NCBI GenBank assembly: GCA_009869945.1
Contig: WIXG01000006.1
Location: 62,001 to 126,000, forward strand
Source of the DNA: Mesaphorura yosii
Taxonomy: Eukaryota > Arthropoda > Collembola > Poduromorpha > Tullbergiidae
DNA: 64,000 nucleotides
Reading direction: 5' to 3'
Shown here: one piece after another, positions 12,664 to 25,500 of the stretch
Numbering within the stretch: position 1 is the first letter of the stretch
How the letters are laid out: each line of letters begins with the position of its first letter
The notes under the pieces: generated by a model
Databases searched by the model: none
Seen by the model: only the letters and a program-made list of their open reading frames with translations
Told to the model about the DNA's origin: nothing
Position numbers and translations under genes: made by a program

Positions 12664-15600
12664 ATGAAATACAAGAATTCTTCTGGAAGCTCAAATAGAC
12701 TCGTAAGTGATCATATTTTCTCAATCGTACGACGTTCCTGTACGAAGTACAAACTTAGTTTGATACTATCTAATATTTGTCAACCTTTAGAGCGACGACG
12801 AAGATCAGAATTTGTCCGCGGTCTTAAGATCCATGCCTACGAAAAGGACACAAGCATTCACTGGTACCGACGATGATCAGGACAATTCGCCATGTGCATC
12901 CACTTCCAAATTGATGTCAAATTTAATTGTATCTCCAAATATTTCCTCGAATTCTGCTGGTGCTGATGAGCTTAGCGAAGAGGACAAGGAAATATTTCGC
13001 CACGATGAACTTGCACTAGAAGGATATCCAACAATGGCTAGCATCAGAAGCCAAGGCGGATTATGTGACATAAAAATTAAGGTACGCACTAATTACGTAT
13101 TTTCAGCATGGGGTCGATTGCTCTCAACATTAGGCTAATAATTACCTAATCTGGTGAAAGGTGTATTGCCTGCATTACGTTGCTCATTGACAATCAGGAG
13201 GGCCCAATTTCAGAATGCAATCGATTATTGGCAAGGGGTTATTTTAGGAACTAAGTTGCTTACAATAATGTCAATTCCCTTTCCCATTCAATTACAATTC
13301 ACTCAAATCATTGCATATCCGATTGCACATTTTTCTGTGTTACTATTTGCATCAACTTGGAATGTCTTTCATGCTTCCGGTTGCGTGCTATTAAAGCTAG
13401 AGTAAACGCAAGCCTATTCTTATTCTTTGGTACGAGGTTCTATGTATCCTGCTTGTGCTCTCGGAAGTAAACACAAAAACTGCTCATGTGTAAATTCCCG
13501 TTTGTAAATATCGAGGTATTGTATAATATGTAGCACATACGAACAAAACTGGTTTTTTGCACAAAATGAGAAAATTGAACCTGCTGGTTAAATTGCTGTG
13601 CGAATTTTATGTTGAGAAGCTTCAGCTCAGCACATTGAACCTGTCTGTGTCTGCCACTCTGCGCACCCACCCTTCATCTGACTTCACTTGATTTATTACC
13701 CAGAATCTCCTGAAACTAGTTCTTTTGCGACAGTGACATGGTGACAGATTGGTGATACTGAACTGCAATTGGAATGGTGTAAACTTATGACTTTAATCTC
13801 ATTGAACAATTATGTAATCTTACTTCAGATTGGGGATCGCATAATTCAAGCCCACCGCATTGTGCTGGCAGCCACAATTCCATACTTCCATGCCATGCTT
13901 CTGACTGATATGAAGGAGTCTAAACAAGAGGAAATCGAACTGTACTCCATGGATTTTGAGTAAGTTCGGGCCTCTTGTACTCGTTATGTTGGAGACATTT
14001 GATATTCGAGTTAATTTTGACATCTTTTGACGCGGTCTTTTAGGGCTTTGGAAGCGTTGGTAAATTTTGCTTATACTGGAGAGATTCAAATTACCATTCA
14101 TAACGTCCAGCGTATAATGATGGTAGCTGCATTCCTGCAAGTAAATAAAGTCAAGGAGGCTTGTGCGAGATTTTTGATCCAAAGGTAAGTTAGCAGCAGC
14201 TATTGAGTTAGAGCTGAATACTCTCTGAACAATACCCATTGTGAGTTAAGTTTAGTCGCACGTACAAAATATGAAGTATTTAGCTTAACTCTTAAAAAAC
14301 TTAATCTGGCGTAAACTTCACGTAATCATAAATTGAAAAAATAGGAATGGACACTGAAGAATAGACTCCTCCGTTGCTGCTCCACTTTAGATCAAATATT
14401 AATGCATTAATGCCTCAATACTTCAGGCTTTCACTGGAGAACGTGATTGGTGCTCGTACCTTTGCCGAAAGTCTGAACTGCAAGAACGTTGTCATTGAAG
14501 CGGATCGTTACATACAAAAGAACTTTGCCAGCGTCTGTAGGAACGAAGAATTTCTGCAACTTGGCATCTCTGAAGTTTTGGAGATTCTTGGTCGCAACGA
14601 GCTTCATGTCGAGTCAGAGGAGCAGGTAACGACATTGTTTCTTCTCCCTGTCACATTTACCTGAATTGCTGCAAAAGCCATTTTTATTCAACGTGCACAG
14701 GTTTTCCAAGTTATGATGGACTGGGTGAACAAAGATGAAGAACTAAGGAGCATGTATTTGCCGGATCTGCTGAAATGCATTCGGATGCCACTTTTGACAC
14801 CGCAGTTCATCAGTGACCATGTTGCTTGCCAACCTTTGATTCGCGCATCGTTACATTGCCGGTAAAGTTCCTTAATTGCTTCCAGCTTAGTTCGACAAAT
14901 ATTTGATCCCATTTACTCACTTAATTAGTGACTTACTGGACGAGGTTCGTGACTATTATTTGATGCCAGAGCGCCGCTCCTCGCTGCAAACGTTTAAGAC
15001 GCAGCCCAGGTGTTGTGATGATGTTGTGGGGTACATTTACGTTGTAGGTGGACTCACGAAGTCGGGTATAAGTTGCAATATACATTCTGGCTCTTCTTGT
15101 ACTCTTTGTAAGTTGCAAATTGAATGGCTTCTTATACATAGTAATCTTAATTTCCTTAGTCTGGCATTTCTAAGTTGGAAGGCGGTTGTAATTTATCCTT
15201 AATTGCTAGCTTTGTATCTTATCGTTCTACTGTGTAAATTCGTTTAAGCAAATGCAGTTTAGGTTAAATGTGATTCTTCGTTTGACTTTAATTTCGATAT
15301 AAATGCCGAGGAAAATTGGCACAATTTCTGACGTTTACATAATAGTATTTCGTTCTCAGGTGACTCCGTTAGTACAATCGAAGTTTATGATCCGATTTTG
15401 GAGAGGTGGCAAATTGTCGACGCGATGAAAATGTTGCGAAGCCGCGTGGGAGGTGAGCAAGCTCAATTATGTTGTCTCTTCAGTGTCAATCGAATAATGG
15501 AATAATTCTCTCATTCCGCTTTGCAGTGGCAGTAATGCAAAATCGTTTGTATGCGGTTGGCGGTTACAATGGCTTGGACAGACTGAATGATGCTGAAGTT

Positions 15601-16547
15601 TACGACACGAGAACCAACACGTGGAGCAAGATTCCAAGCATGCATTACAAGAGAAGCGCGGTTGGCTGCTGCAGTTTCAATGGCTTAAGACTGTACGTCT
15701 GTGGAGGGTACGACGGAACAACGTCTCTCCGCACTGTCGAATGTTTTTTTCCTGAATCGAACCGATGGGCAATGATGTCACCAATGATTAAGCACAGAAG
15801 CGCAGCCGGAGTTGTCGCACTACAAAATTTTGTTTACGCCATTGGAGGTCACGATGGAATGTCTATTTTCGAGTCGGTACGCTGGCATTGTATTACCTGA
15901 CCACTTTATGTCATCTCTCATGCCCTTATTTTTTGATTAGGTTGAGAGATTTGATACCAGAATAGGCGTCTGGAGCATGGTCGCACCTATGAAGACAAAA
16001 AGATGCCGACTGGGAGCGGCTGTTCTTCAGAACAAGATTTATTGCGTAAGTAACCAGGAACCCGTCGTTCTGATAGGAGTTTTAACCTCGACAATTTACA
16101 TTTGACAGTGTGGTGGATATGACGGATCTACATTTTTGAAGTCTGTTGAAATGTATGACCCGATGACAGATGCGTAAGTGCAAACTTTGCATGCCCTCCT
16201 GGAATCATTATGTTGAATATTGGTTTTAACTTGCATGTATTTGTTCAGTTGGACTGAAGTTGCACCAATGAGCTTGATGAGAAGTCGAGTGGCGCTTGTC
16301 AACAATGCGGGAAAACTCTACGCGATTGGTGGATACGATGGTAAGATGTGGCTGAACGATATTTTTATTGAGGGAAATTGATTCTTCACCGAACGAAAGC
16401 TGAACCGCAATTTCATTTGCAGGTACGTCAAACCTCAGCACGGTTGAAGTATATGATCCTAACAAGGATTCCTGGAAGTTAATTTCGTCCATGTGTGCTC
16501 ACGAAGGTGGAGTGGGGGCAGCAACTGTACCCATTGATGCCATATAA
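12664..16547 (+). CDS. KLHL18: Kelch-like protein 18, CUL3 ubiquitin-ligase adaptor
   Basis: KLHL proteins bring substrates to cullin-3 E3 ligases. Coding exons: 12664-12702, 12791-13081, 13829-13959, 14044-14184, 14427-14625, 14701-14861, 14929-15065, 15360-15452, 15527-15876, 15941-16045, 16109-16173, 16249-16340, 16423-16547. All phases close, giving 642 residues. Order: an acidic, Ser-rich leader of about 80 residues, then a BTB domain ([20 protein letters not shown], then IPYFHAML), a BACK domain ([20 protein letters not shown]), and six kelch repeats with repeated GGYDG and Y-x-GG signatures. The segment [20 protein letters not shown] and the ending [12 protein letters not shown] closely match KLHL18 rather than other kelch-like members. 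The leader is longer than in vertebrate KLHL18. The ATG at 12664 is the first in frame and its 13-codon exon splices cleanly into the next. Confidence 0.93.
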
Positions 16548-17144
16548 CAGCTGCGGAATTTAACCAACGTTTTCGGGATTGTATAAGCAATCGAACCTAT
16601 TATTGCATTTGTAAATAATTTATTTCTCTCGCACTTCCTTTAACTTGTAGATCGTTTCTGGCCGTTAGGTTTCTTTCTGTTAATGAGCTAAAAATTCAGG
16701 GGTTGTAATATCCCTTCCTCCTACTGGAATGCTGCAAGTACTGCTTCACTGGGCCATTCCCTTTTACAGTTGTTTATTTTCGGTGTAACAAAGTACGCAT
16801 AATATGCATTCCTATGCAGTAATGAACCAAGGCGAATGGCAACCAGCTCAGAGCTTCTTCCCACGCTCAGTTTTTGTAAGAACTTATATTCCAGAATCAT
16901 TCTTGCTAACCGCTTAGGTGGAATGAGATGCAACCGCAATTTTTAAGCACTAATTCTGCGAACTAATCAACTAATTTATCTTGTTTCTATTGACTGATTC
17001 AAAACATTATTACCAACTAGAAAGTTATCTGAAAGTTGTGATATTTAAAACTAATCTTATTTATCTCAAACTTCATGCTTGTCATTTTATATTTTGTAAT
17101 ACGCAAACGGTCTAATATGAATAATCGACTACTGTAAAAGGATC

Positions 17145-17150
17145 AATAAA
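17145..17150 (+). terminator. Poly(A) signal, probably KLHL18
   Basis: AATAAA about 600 bases after the KLHL18 stop codon. It lies only about 200 bases from the signal of the convergent TVP23 gene, so the two 3' ends nearly meet. Confidence 0.45.
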
Positions 17151-17354
17151 ATGAATAATTTGAAAGGAGGTTGGTGACTTGGCATTAGCGCTGCCAGTCC
17201 ATTGATTCATACAATAAATTCACTTTTGCCGTTTATTTGAACTGTAAATGACGCTTGTAGACTTTACATGTTAGAACGAGAGGCAGTCTGTACGTACGTA
17301 TAATGTGATAAATTAAGGTTTTAGTAATGGAGGAGTCGATAAATAGAGCACAGG

Positions 17355-17360
17355 TTTATT
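17355..17360 (-). terminator. Poly(A) signal of TVP23
   Basis: TTTATT on the plus strand reads AATAAA on the minus strand, only about 33 bases beyond the TVP23 stop codon. Confidence 0.5.
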
Positions 17361-17392
17361 ATGTATACGAATGATAACTTAAAGCTGGTCCA

Positions 17393-18524
17393 TTATACCT
17401 GTTGAGTGAAAGCACTCGCAGCATCTCCGCCTCCACCAACCCCGCTTTTGCCGGCGCTCGATGCAACATTCGCTGCGGCCGCAGCAGCTTGTCGAAATAG
17501 CATTGAGGTAAACTGTACGAATAAAAAGAGTAATAATAATATTCATCGAACAGATCCAATGATATCAATTTTTGCTGCTATTTGCCGCCTCTTACCCCTT
17601 GCCCCAGCAGTCCATTAGCATCTGACAGTCCTGGTGTGTGTCCTAACGAGCATCGAATGTAACCGTACAAATTAGCCCCGTTCAAGCAAATTGCCAAAAT
17701 CACTAAGATCTAGATTGAAAAGGATTGATTCGTACCATTAGTCTGGCTCTTGGTGATCTTAAAAATAAAAACCCAAAATGTCTTTGAAGAGGACTTACCG
17801 CCCATCTAAATCCGAATGTAAAGACGCTAGTGAACAGAAACAGAACCCAGATAATTGGCGTAACGAAAAGGGAGGTCCAGAAAATTCGTCTTTCTCTTGG
17901 TCTACCACCGGCACGAGCTCCCTTTCGACTTTCAAATACCCAATGACTCTGTCCTTGATCATCAACATAGTTCCACCATCGCAAACCAACCAGCAATCTT
18001 CCTATTAATAGAATAGAGCCAGAGAATTAAAATCCCGTCATATCAGAATTCAGCTTGGGTTTCAGGTGTCTTACCAGTAATATTCTTAACTACCCAGAAG
18101 TCTAAGGAAAGTAATATCACAACTGTTACAAAAGTGGGTACAAATCCGAAATTGAAAATTCCACCAAACATATACAATAGGATTGCGGCTGCACGGAAAC
18201 ACACATGGAAGAACACTACCACGGGATGCCTAGGTAAAAGGGAAAAATAAGTTATGAACATCGGAATGGCTGAAGTACTGACAGCTAATTTTGATTTGCC
18301 TATGATTCGCTGCACTTACTTCAGTCGATTCTTAGCATCTGGACCCTCTTCCCCGAATCCCAAGCCCTCAACTTCTTCATCGTCATCTGGCATTAGTAGA
18401 GCCTGGAACATATGCAATTCATGATTAAAGCATAGCTCGCCTGATTGACATTGGCAGTAACAGCATGAAACATTTTATTATTGATTGACTACTTCCACTT
18501 CAGTCTTACCTCTCGATCCGCCAT
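17393..18524 (-). CDS. TVP23: Golgi membrane protein TVP23 (FAM18 family)
   Basis: TVP23 is a small four-pass membrane protein of late Golgi/TGN vesicles. Six coding exons on the minus strand: 18524-18510, 18402-18320, 18229-18075, 18001-17799, 17709-17596, 17512-17393. Phases close and give 229 residues. The start reads [18 protein letters not shown], an acidic cytosolic leader. Family signatures follow: [47 protein letters not shown], then a late membrane segment ending [10 protein letters not shown]. The C-terminal tail after that is Gly/Ala-rich and less conserved, ending FTQQV. The length is close to the roughly 200 residues of vertebrate TVP23A/B. It is convergent with KLHL18 and divergent from the P450. 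Confidence 0.93.
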
Positions 18525-19601
18525 CTTGCTAGCGAGCGATACCTACTCTGATGGTACGCTAGAGAAATATGAACAGTGATATCCAAAAGGAAAATGTGCA
18601 CTAACTGTACATATGACCACTTTCAAAGTCAACCGATCACGTATTGTTCGCCAGAGTTCACAGCAATACACTACCACAGAAAACTAAATGCCAATTAAAA
18701 CATCTCCGGCCGAATTTAAAATTTACGTTGGCAGACGGATTTTATGACATTCTACAGATTTACAAGTTGAAAGAGTTCGAAAACTCGAGCCACCGCAGAA
18801 TTCCGCTACATTGCACTGTTGACGTGAACAAAGTGGGTCTGACTCATTGGCCGCATATTTGCAATGGACTGCTGCTATTTCAAATTTGATGATGCTTTAA
18901 CTTTAGACGAATATGCCAAACGTCATCAGTTGGGTTAATCTGATGACGACCGGCAAATGGCCAAAGTTGGTGAGCTGAATGTGAATAGTCAATATTGCCT
19001 CGCGTCGGATATAGTAAATCTTTTGCATGAAGATTATTGATTCATTCGTAGCTGGAAGTTAATGAAGTTTGTCCCCACCAACACATTTGTCCAGTCGATA
19101 TTTGGGTACATTTGTTGATAACCCAAAGGATAATACCCTGCTCTGGACACATGTGACATGTGAACTCTGTTTGACTGCACAAGGCCCTCGAAAAATATAA
19201 GATAAGCGCGAGCAGCGTTGATCACTCATCTCATCAAATAGCACAATGATCAACTTCAGACAAGATTAAAGCGCAGTTTCCACTCAGAAATTAAATTTGA
19301 TCATCAAATGTGCTAGCGGATGCATTTTATTCGCTCTTAGCCTTGACCATCAACCTTTTGTTTATAGTATCTACTCAAAGCTTGTCCATTCAGCAATGCG
19401 AAGTATATGAAAATAAACCCAGAAATGTGAGTAGTCAAAACAATTACGAAATCCATAGCACAAGTGGACAAGGCAGAGTTCGCAAAATGCGTATTGATTA
19501 GTAACATTTATTATTCAGCTCGGAACGGAGTGCGGTGGTTTATCGGGACACAACAACTGCGTTAATTTCAACGACTTAAATTTGCAAACAGGATTACAAA
19601 A
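18525..19601. other. Divergent intergenic region, TVP23 / P450
   Basis: About 1.1 kb between two divergently transcribed genes, so it should hold both promoters. Only short open frames without recognisable content are present. Confidence 0.6.
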
Positions 19602-21547
19602 ATGTTTCTTCAACTTTTAATACTTTGTCTGACACTTGTCGTATGGTACGTCGTCAAGACCCGTCGGGAGTTGGTGGCACTTCCTCCTGGCGGATTTCCT
19701 TTGCCAATAATCGGAAACATTTATCAGTTGGCATGGGCAAAAGTGGTGCAGAGAAAGCTGGTCCCAGTCATCATGCATGAATATTCACGAAAATACGGTC
19801 CGATATCAAGACTTCAGTTTGGAGTACAGAGACACTGTAAGTAGGCGTAAACATGAAGGGGGCATATTAAGAATTTGCTCGGCGCGTCGTAATTTCGTTC
19901 AGACACGAATATTTATGTTTTGCAGTGATTATCGAAGACTACGATCTTATGAAGGAGATCCTATGCAGCGAGCATTGGACGACCCGATATTTTGACGAGT
20001 GGTTTGGCGAAAGGTCGTTCGGAAAGCCATACGGTCTCCTGTTTTCACATGGCGAAGAATGGCGAGAAATACGTCGATTTACCCTCCGCACCTTGCGCGA
20101 CTTTGGGTTTGGAAAGTATTCGACACAGGAGGCGGTTGCTGAAGAGGAGCTTGGTGAACTTGTGAAAATACTCAATGCTAAGATCGAGAAGAACGGAAGC
20201 GTCGTCTACATGAAACAATTCTTCACAATTTCCGTCCTAAATATTTTGTGGAGCATGATTACTGGAATCCGATTTTCACACGACGATGATAAGCTCAAAC
20301 GATTCAATCGAACGACCTTTGAGGTTGTGAAGGTCGCAAGTGTCGGAGACAACCTTGCAAACGCGTTTCCAATCCTGCGACATGTGTATACTCCTTTCTT
20401 CAAGTACAAGGTCCAAGAAATGCAAGAATACTTCCGGGTGAGCATCATTAAAGCAACAAGAGAAATTCCAGGTTATTAAGAATCTTATATCCATATTTTA
20501 ACCATGCATTTGCTAACTGAAGGATATGCTACGAGAGAAAAGAGAGCAACAGGATTACAAAAATGACCCCAGAGACTTCGTGGAAGTATTCCTCAAAGAA
20601 ATGGACAACAACAAAGACAAAACTCCAAATTATTACTCAGGTATTTCAAACCGTACAAGTTGTGGTGTCAGTGCGTATGAAATTCATTCAAGGTGTCGCA
20701 TTCATCTTTTCAGAGGAGCAATTCATTGTGCTTATTCTCGACCTGTTTATGGCTGGGTCGGAAACCACCTCCAATACGCTTGAATTCGCCATTCTGTACA
20801 TGATGCTGTTCCCGGACGTTCAACGCAAGGTTCAGCAAGAGATTGACACGGTCATTGGTGCGAATAGATTCCCAACTGCGGCAGATAGGGCAAAGTGAGA
20901 CAATTCTGCCTGAACTGTTCTAATAAGAGATTGAGTAACATCGACCTCTCCTTTTCAGAATGACGTATACTGAAGCCACTATTCTTGAACTTCAGCGAAT
21001 CACCAATGTGGTTCCCGTAGACGGCAGAAGCAACACGCAAGACTACAAATTGGGCCCGTACAATATTCCGAAGGTACGTTTTCTTCTTTACTTCATCTTT
21101 ACGTTGAGCGACACTTATCCTGACTGCTGATCGACATACCCAAATTTTAGGGATGCTTAGCCGTACTCAATCTCTACTCGATGCACATGAATCCAGAAAC
21201 ATGGCCGGAGCCCAGGCAGTTTAAGCCGGAGCGTTTCCTGGACTCTGAGAACAGGTTGATCAATGCACACAAGATTTTGCCATTTGGAGCAGGTAAGTGG
21301 TAACGCTTGACCGTGCAAACATTGCATGAAGAAATTTTAAATTGCGTCGGGGTTCGGTCCAGGAAAACGAGTTTGCATTGGAGAACCTATGGCCCGATTC
21401 ACCATTTTCGTGTATTTCACCGCGCTGCTTCAAAAGTACACGTTCAGCCCCGTTCCTGACAAACCAGCACCCTCACCACTGGATCCTTTGACCGGAGTCA
21501 CGCTCTCACCACGGCCGTACTCAGCGTTGATTAAATGTCGCCAATGA
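19602..21547 (+). CDS. Cytochrome P450, CYP2 clan
   Basis: A microsomal haem-thiolate monooxygenase. Exons: 19602-19836, 19926-20437, 20523-20640, 20714-20894, 20959-21073, 21151-21292, 21363-21547. Total 495 residues with phases closing. An N-terminal membrane anchor ([16 protein letters not shown]) is followed by the proline-rich hinge [13 protein letters not shown]. The I-helix carries AGSETTSN, the K-helix EXXR motif is ELQR, then comes PERF, and the haem-binding loop is [11 protein letters not shown] with the Cys ligand. All key residues are present, so it should be active. The [13 protein letters not shown] hinge and general layout fit arthropod CYP2-clan enzymes. The substrate cannot be inferred: the clan includes hormone-related and detoxifying enzymes. 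Confidence 0.95.
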
Positions 21548-22592
21548 ATTGCATCAAGTGCAAATGTTGTAAGCGTATGTAAACAAGCACAACATACGTA
21601 CTTGATTGTCTCATGTTTAGTGTCACCCGGATGAGATGCATTGATCTGATCACATTTTACACGAATTTAGCAGACTCGCAATTCTGCATGCCGAGTACAC
21701 CCATTTCCTGTCCCGTTCTAAAGTCAACTGCGTAAAAATGAGGCTATACGTTCAATAAAACACGACGGCACGAATTGAAAGTCAACACTTGCTCAGATGT
21801 GGCATTGCTCAATCCGTTTCATGTTTATTGTTATTGTTAATGGTTGCTTTTAGTGTAGTGTTTTTACCATAATCTTAACCCTTCAAGCCGTAATACGATT
21901 AAAATAATAGTATAATAAACTCTCATCCCTCTTCCACGAAAGGTACATTCAAATTATTAATTCTCATCATACGCTCCATCGCTGAATATTCTATTTGCAC
22001 GTTTCTATCAACTAGAATGTGAATGTAATTGGTTTCATCCTCACATAAAATGATACTCATTCTACATTCAAAGTATTACACAATTTGCGTACTCATCAAA
22101 TTACAAGAATGTTTGCACGATTACATTTGTTTCGAACGACACGACGCATTCCAATGAATGGCATAATTAATTACCCAAAATAACAGTCAAGATATTAAAT
22201 CTACATCACAGAAAATGCTAGTTTGCATTCTATTGAATAATAGTGTTGCACGTTTCAGAAATAAAACTGGGTAATGATCATTTTTGGTATGTTTTACATT
22301 GCATATGCATTACAGTTACTGTTACGGTTAGTTTTGGAATGAAACACTAAACGGTGCACGGTCTACTGCTGCTACTGTTGAGACTTGATATACAAATGGC
22401 AGCAAATCTTTGTAACGTGTTGGACTTGTTGCATAATTACAATTACATAAGGTTGGGTTCTTAGGTTGTTGGAGGCAGAATTACCAGATTCTGCCCACCA
22501 ACACACGCGGAACTAAAACTGAACAATAAATACTAGTTTAATACAAATTTCCTCTTCTGAGGCACAGTCAGAGTCAACGCAATACGCAAGGC
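21548..22592. other. Convergent 3' spacer, P450 / NAK kinase
   Basis: AT-rich 3' untranslated sequence of two convergent genes. No coding exon seen. Confidence 0.6.
21754..21759 (+). terminator. Poly(A) signal of the P450
   Basis: AATAAA about 207 bases after the P450 stop codon. Confidence 0.55.
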
Positions 22593-25500
22593 CTAGTCCT
22601 CGTAACTTAAATTCGTGACACCCGACCCCAAAACCTTTTGCGGGTGCCTCCGCGCCTGCTGTGGTTGCTGTTGTGGGTTCTGGAGCGAGTGGGACATGAA
22701 TTGAGCTTGGTTGTCGAAACTATCAGTGGATGAAGATGGCGGGCGTGGTGGCGGTGGCGGGATCCCATTGTCCAGTTGGAACTGGAGAAATGGATTCGAA
22801 AACGGAGCAGCACCAAACAAGTCGACCGGCGAGTGATCTTCGAAGCGTGCGCACGCAATGGTCGCGTCGCTTTCATCGTCGTCTTCTTGTGATAAATCGA
22901 TAGGTTGGTATTTGTAAAATTCTGCGGGGATGGCGTGCAAAGGTGAAGGGGCAAATAAACAGAAAATAAAACATAATTACAACAAAATCTGGACATACAA
23001 ACTGAAAATGGGAAAATGTAAGCCGCTGGCGATTCAGGCAGGCACAGATGAAATTGAAGAGAGAGCAGCAGGAGATTTTGGCAAGTACAAACCGCGAAGA
23101 AGCGTCTGTAGCATACGGAGATAAAGACAGCTCACACGAGAGAAGTTATGCTTGGAAATTACAGGAGTTGCATCCTGACAAGCTTTCGTAGGCAAGATAT
23201 CACCTCTAAATTCTTATAGTAGTTCCAGCTTCGTTATCATCAAGACACATTTCTTAATTTTACTCTTGATACACTAATGCACATGGAATACGAACATGGA
23301 ATGGCATCACACGACGATGAACAACGAAAATGTAACAAGAGAGTAGCAACAATGCAATAATTATGCCATTGAAACTAGAAGGAGATAAGCAGAGCTGGAC
23401 AAGATCCTTTGCGAAGATCCTTATTTTGGGGGTCCAAGATAAGATACAAGCAATCTAACATCCAGGTTTTTAGGGCCAAGATCAGATACTGTATCTTGAA
23501 TATACTTTACTAAGATACTCCGCATCATTGCACATTTTCGTAACGTAATTCACGCCCGACCTCAATATTTTGTGCTCTCTTTTACTCGATAGTTGAAATC
23601 GGCTTGCGTAGTTCTGAAACGAACGCAAGCGAACGTAGAATGAGACGAGGCATGATTGTAGCATGTCATTACTTCCCTCGTATGCCCAAACCATTTCTGA
23701 CACTACCAAAAGTCAATCACAATTTCTACATTTTCTGAAAATTTTTGTAAAATATATCTTGATGGGAAGTGGAAATGAAGTGAGCCAAGATACAAGATAC
23801 TCTGTGTTTTCAAGATCCAAGATACTTTTTGACCTCAAGATGTGTATCTTCGATCCTGTTCTTAAAGATACAATGATCTTGCCCAGCTCTGGAGATAAGC
23901 AATACCAAAATATTCCCTCATTACGCAAATAATGTGTTTAAAGCTACTCGTAGTTATTATCAGAAATTGCATCTCATTTATACGTAAAGTATTGCGTTGC
24001 ATCTTCCCAGACTAAAGTCTCTTCTACAGTCCAAGTTCTAGTCATACTACCGCTACCCTTCTACTCTATAACGGCTGGACTAGCTTAACAATTAGCAATG
24101 GTGAAAGACACCAAAGACCAGAAAGAAGGAGCCATGGGGAGGAAAGCAGTTCATCGACTTCATTACGCTATATTTACAATTGCAACGGCCCAGATCCAAT
24201 CAATGGATCCTCCGGTGCATTTAAAATGAACTGGGAGAATTTGTCGTACCAAAAGGCGCGTTCTCAAATGGGTCATCGTCCTCTGGCGCCGTTGCAGTTG
24301 TTACTGCTACTGGCTGCTCAGCTGTCACCGGTGGAGGCGGAATTATCGATATTGCGGCTGATGCCATGTCTGCAGTCAGTTGCTCCTCAAATGGGTTCCA
24401 GGAACTGATTGCCTGCTCGGATGTCGTGGAGCAAAGTTCAGAACTTGGCTGTAATTGACCCCTGGGGACCACAAGAGATAACTATGAGTTCAAAGGAGCC
24501 ATTTAACAAGCAGCTACAATGACGATGACTCACTTTTCAAACGCGGAAGAATCCGAGACATTCCTCCGGTGATGTGACACGCGGCCGTCGCCACCGTCAA
24601 CAATGATGGCTGGTGGTGGATCAGGCTGCAGTTTGCAAGGACTCTTTGGCGGAGGTATTATCAAAATATTCCCGTTCGTCGGTGCCGTCAAAATCGTATT
24701 CCCCTTTGGTCTTTGCCTTGGCGTCACGCTTGTTTCCAATGGAACAACAGCGGCCCCAGATGCTTTGTTTATGATCACAGCATCGTTGGTTTGCTTTCTC
24801 GTAGTCATGTTGCTAATCAGTGCATCAAGCGACGGAGGGAGCGGACTCCCATTAAGATTTTGAATCGGATTCTTAATCTTTAGCATTTGTGAGATGAGTT
24901 CTCCAGTTTGGTAAATGTCTGGGCGCTGTGTTGAGTCAGGCGTGAGGAGATAATAAATAAGAGCATGCAGTTGTTGCGAATACGTCGACGAGGAGGGGAA
25001 CGTCAAGTTTGCTGATTGAATGGCCAGTATTGAATCTCCAAACGGTGTCGTGTAGAAGCAGACCTGGATCAAAAAATTTATTTTAACATACGACAAGATT
25101 TAAAAAATTATTGCTTTTTGCGTACCTTGTAAGTAAAAATTCCAAGAGCCCATATGTCCATTTTGGTGTTCAGCGTCCCTCGATTTGAGTACAAGTCGAC
25201 CATTTCGGGAGCACGGTAAGCCAGCGTGGTGTATTTCTCTAAATCGTCTTGAATAGACTGGACTGAGTTTACTTGCGGGTCCCAGACCTTCGCAGTCGCC
25301 GAGCCGAAATCACATAAAATAAATCTGGAAGTTGATTCACCGCCGCCCGCAGCCGACGAGTTGGATGAGGAGGACGTGGACGACGCGGCGGAGGCAGAAG
25401 GAGACTCGTCGATCAGTACGTTTTCAATTTTAATATCACGATGAATAATGGGTGTAGTGCAATGGTGCAGTCTCGCGATAGCCGACACGATGTCGAGCAG

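Larger units (their letters stand above)
16548..17392. other. Convergent 3' spacer, KLHL18 / TVP23
   Basis: This contains the 3' untranslated regions of the two convergent genes and their poly(A) signals. No coding exon seen. Confidence 0.6.

Noticed and set aside
13820-14239. 139-residue minus-strand frame
   Set aside because: It lies opposite two BTB-domain exons of KLHL18 and reads as a mirror of them.
24221-24250. Treating the short read-through end as the only NAK C-terminus
   Set aside because: The spliced form closes the frame exactly and adds typical adaptor-binding motifs (LFGAAPF, SNPF), so it was taken as the main form.
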